Below, in pieces: positions 63,519-64,000 of a stretch of DNA of 64,000 bases (position 1 is its first letter; every line of letters starts with the position of its first letter). The position numbers and the translations under genes are program-made. The notes beneath the pieces were generated by a model. It was not told the origin of the DNA. It did no database searches and saw nothing but the letters and a program-made list of their open reading frames with translations. The DNA is from Hirundichthys speculiger. Its lineage: Eukaryota > Chordata > Actinopteri > Beloniformes > Exocoetidae. The stretch covers positions 143,496 through 207,495 of the forward strand of contig JAGFBZ010002865.1 in assembly GCA_018398805.1 (NCBI GenBank), read 5' to 3'.

Positions 63519-63597
63519 CCAGATCCAGATCCAGATCCAGATCCGGATCCAGATCCAGATCCAGATCCAGATCCAGATCCAGATCCAGATCCAGATC
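63519..63597. repeat. (CCAGAT)n hexanucleotide repeat
   Basis: Thirteen units with a single change (ccggat). Confidence 0.97.
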
Positions 63598-63741
63598 ACG
63601 AACTGGAAACAGGAAGTTGAGCTGCAGACGCGTCTCGTTTAGCTAACGAGCTCGTTGATGAATCGGAGGCTCGTCTGGTGGATTATTGAGTCTGGTTGGC
63701 GTCTGTCAGTGTGTTCATGTGTTAATCCACCAGACAGATGC
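63598..63741. other. Short unassigned flank
   Basis: No feature recognised. Confidence 0.3.
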
Positions 63742-63777
63742 TGTGTGTGTGTGTGTGCGTGTGTGTGTGTGTGCGTG

Positions 63778-63823
<46 letters not shown>
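63742..63823. repeat. (TG)n microsatellite
   Basis: TG repeats with three 'gc' interruptions. The cysteine/valine frames over it are artefacts. Confidence 0.97.
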
Positions 63824-63824
<1 letters not shown>

Positions 63825-64000
63825 CAGCTGTGTGTTTGGCTTCGTTCTCGTTTGGTTTCTCAGGATTAAACTTAAATCATTAATTATCTCAGACTCTTGT
63901 TTTCAGTCACGGTTTTTCAGGCTCATTAGACATTTCAGTTCAGTTAGCTCTCCGTGCTAACCTGAGATCTAACGTCCGGTCCTGGACCAGACCAGCAGAG

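Overview
The window looks like teleost fish nuclear DNA. It is intron/intergenic-like, with no bacterial gene layout, many CA/GT microsatellites, long G/C homopolymers, LINE reverse-transcriptase scraps, and DNA transposons with TA or 8-bp target-site duplications (TSDs) of types common in ray-finned fish. The species cannot be named from the sequence alone. I found no intact protein-coding gene, tRNA or rRNA. Every very long reading frame lies inside a simple tandem array and is an artefact of a repeat unit that lacks stop codons.

Tandem repeats dominate. By my rough count about 40% of the window is in some sixteen unrelated arrays. The main ones are a 15-16-bp array (1.61-1.98 kb), a 62/69-bp array (6.9-7.2 kb), a 53/54-bp array (9.48-9.96 kb), a TGGA/TGGC tetranucleotide block (12.1-13.27 kb), a 10-bp array (17.12-18.54 kb), a giant 12-bp satellite (26.33-40.08 kb), an 11-bp array (40.13-40.30 kb), a ~464-bp satellite (41.4-44.3 kb), a 33-bp array inside a transposon (48.1-48.6 kb), a pyrimidine-rich CCTCA tract (50.17-50.86 kb), a 10-bp array (52.16-55.07 kb), a 20-bp array (58.5-60.0 kb), a 12-bp array (61.1-62.0 kb) and a 17/18-bp array (62.03-63.42 kb). 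Between them lie about ten blocks of one AT-rich degenerate repeat family.

Transposons with readable ends: a hAT-like element at 6.17-6.71 kb with rearranged inverted left ends; two Tigger-like elements (15.29-15.74 and 23.06-23.74 kb), the first with its empty site preserved next door; a TA-flanked element at 16.32-16.74 kb; a composite hAT-like element (19.19-20.90 kb) and a second hAT-like element (20.94-21.57 kb) only 40 bp further on; a TA-flanked element at 47.66-48.79 kb carrying a minisatellite; and a TA-flanked element at 55.60-56.59 kb. LINE remnants occur at 4.97 kb (+), 10.45 kb (-), 45.1-45.9 kb (-) and 46.6-46.9 kb (-).

Several short GC-rich or motif-rich stretches could be promoters of genes outside the window (5.80-5.95, 13.56-13.76, 16.03-16.31, 25.69-25.80 and 57.02-57.08 kb), but none is proven. 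The most interesting material is structural: near-perfect hairpins, one with sibling copies that lack it and so record a template-switch event; a paralogous empty site for a transposon; a single-copy relative of a tandem array in inverted orientation; and arrays whose edges are regular while their middles are full of small indels. That last pattern may be an assembly-polishing artefact and should temper any reading of array structure.
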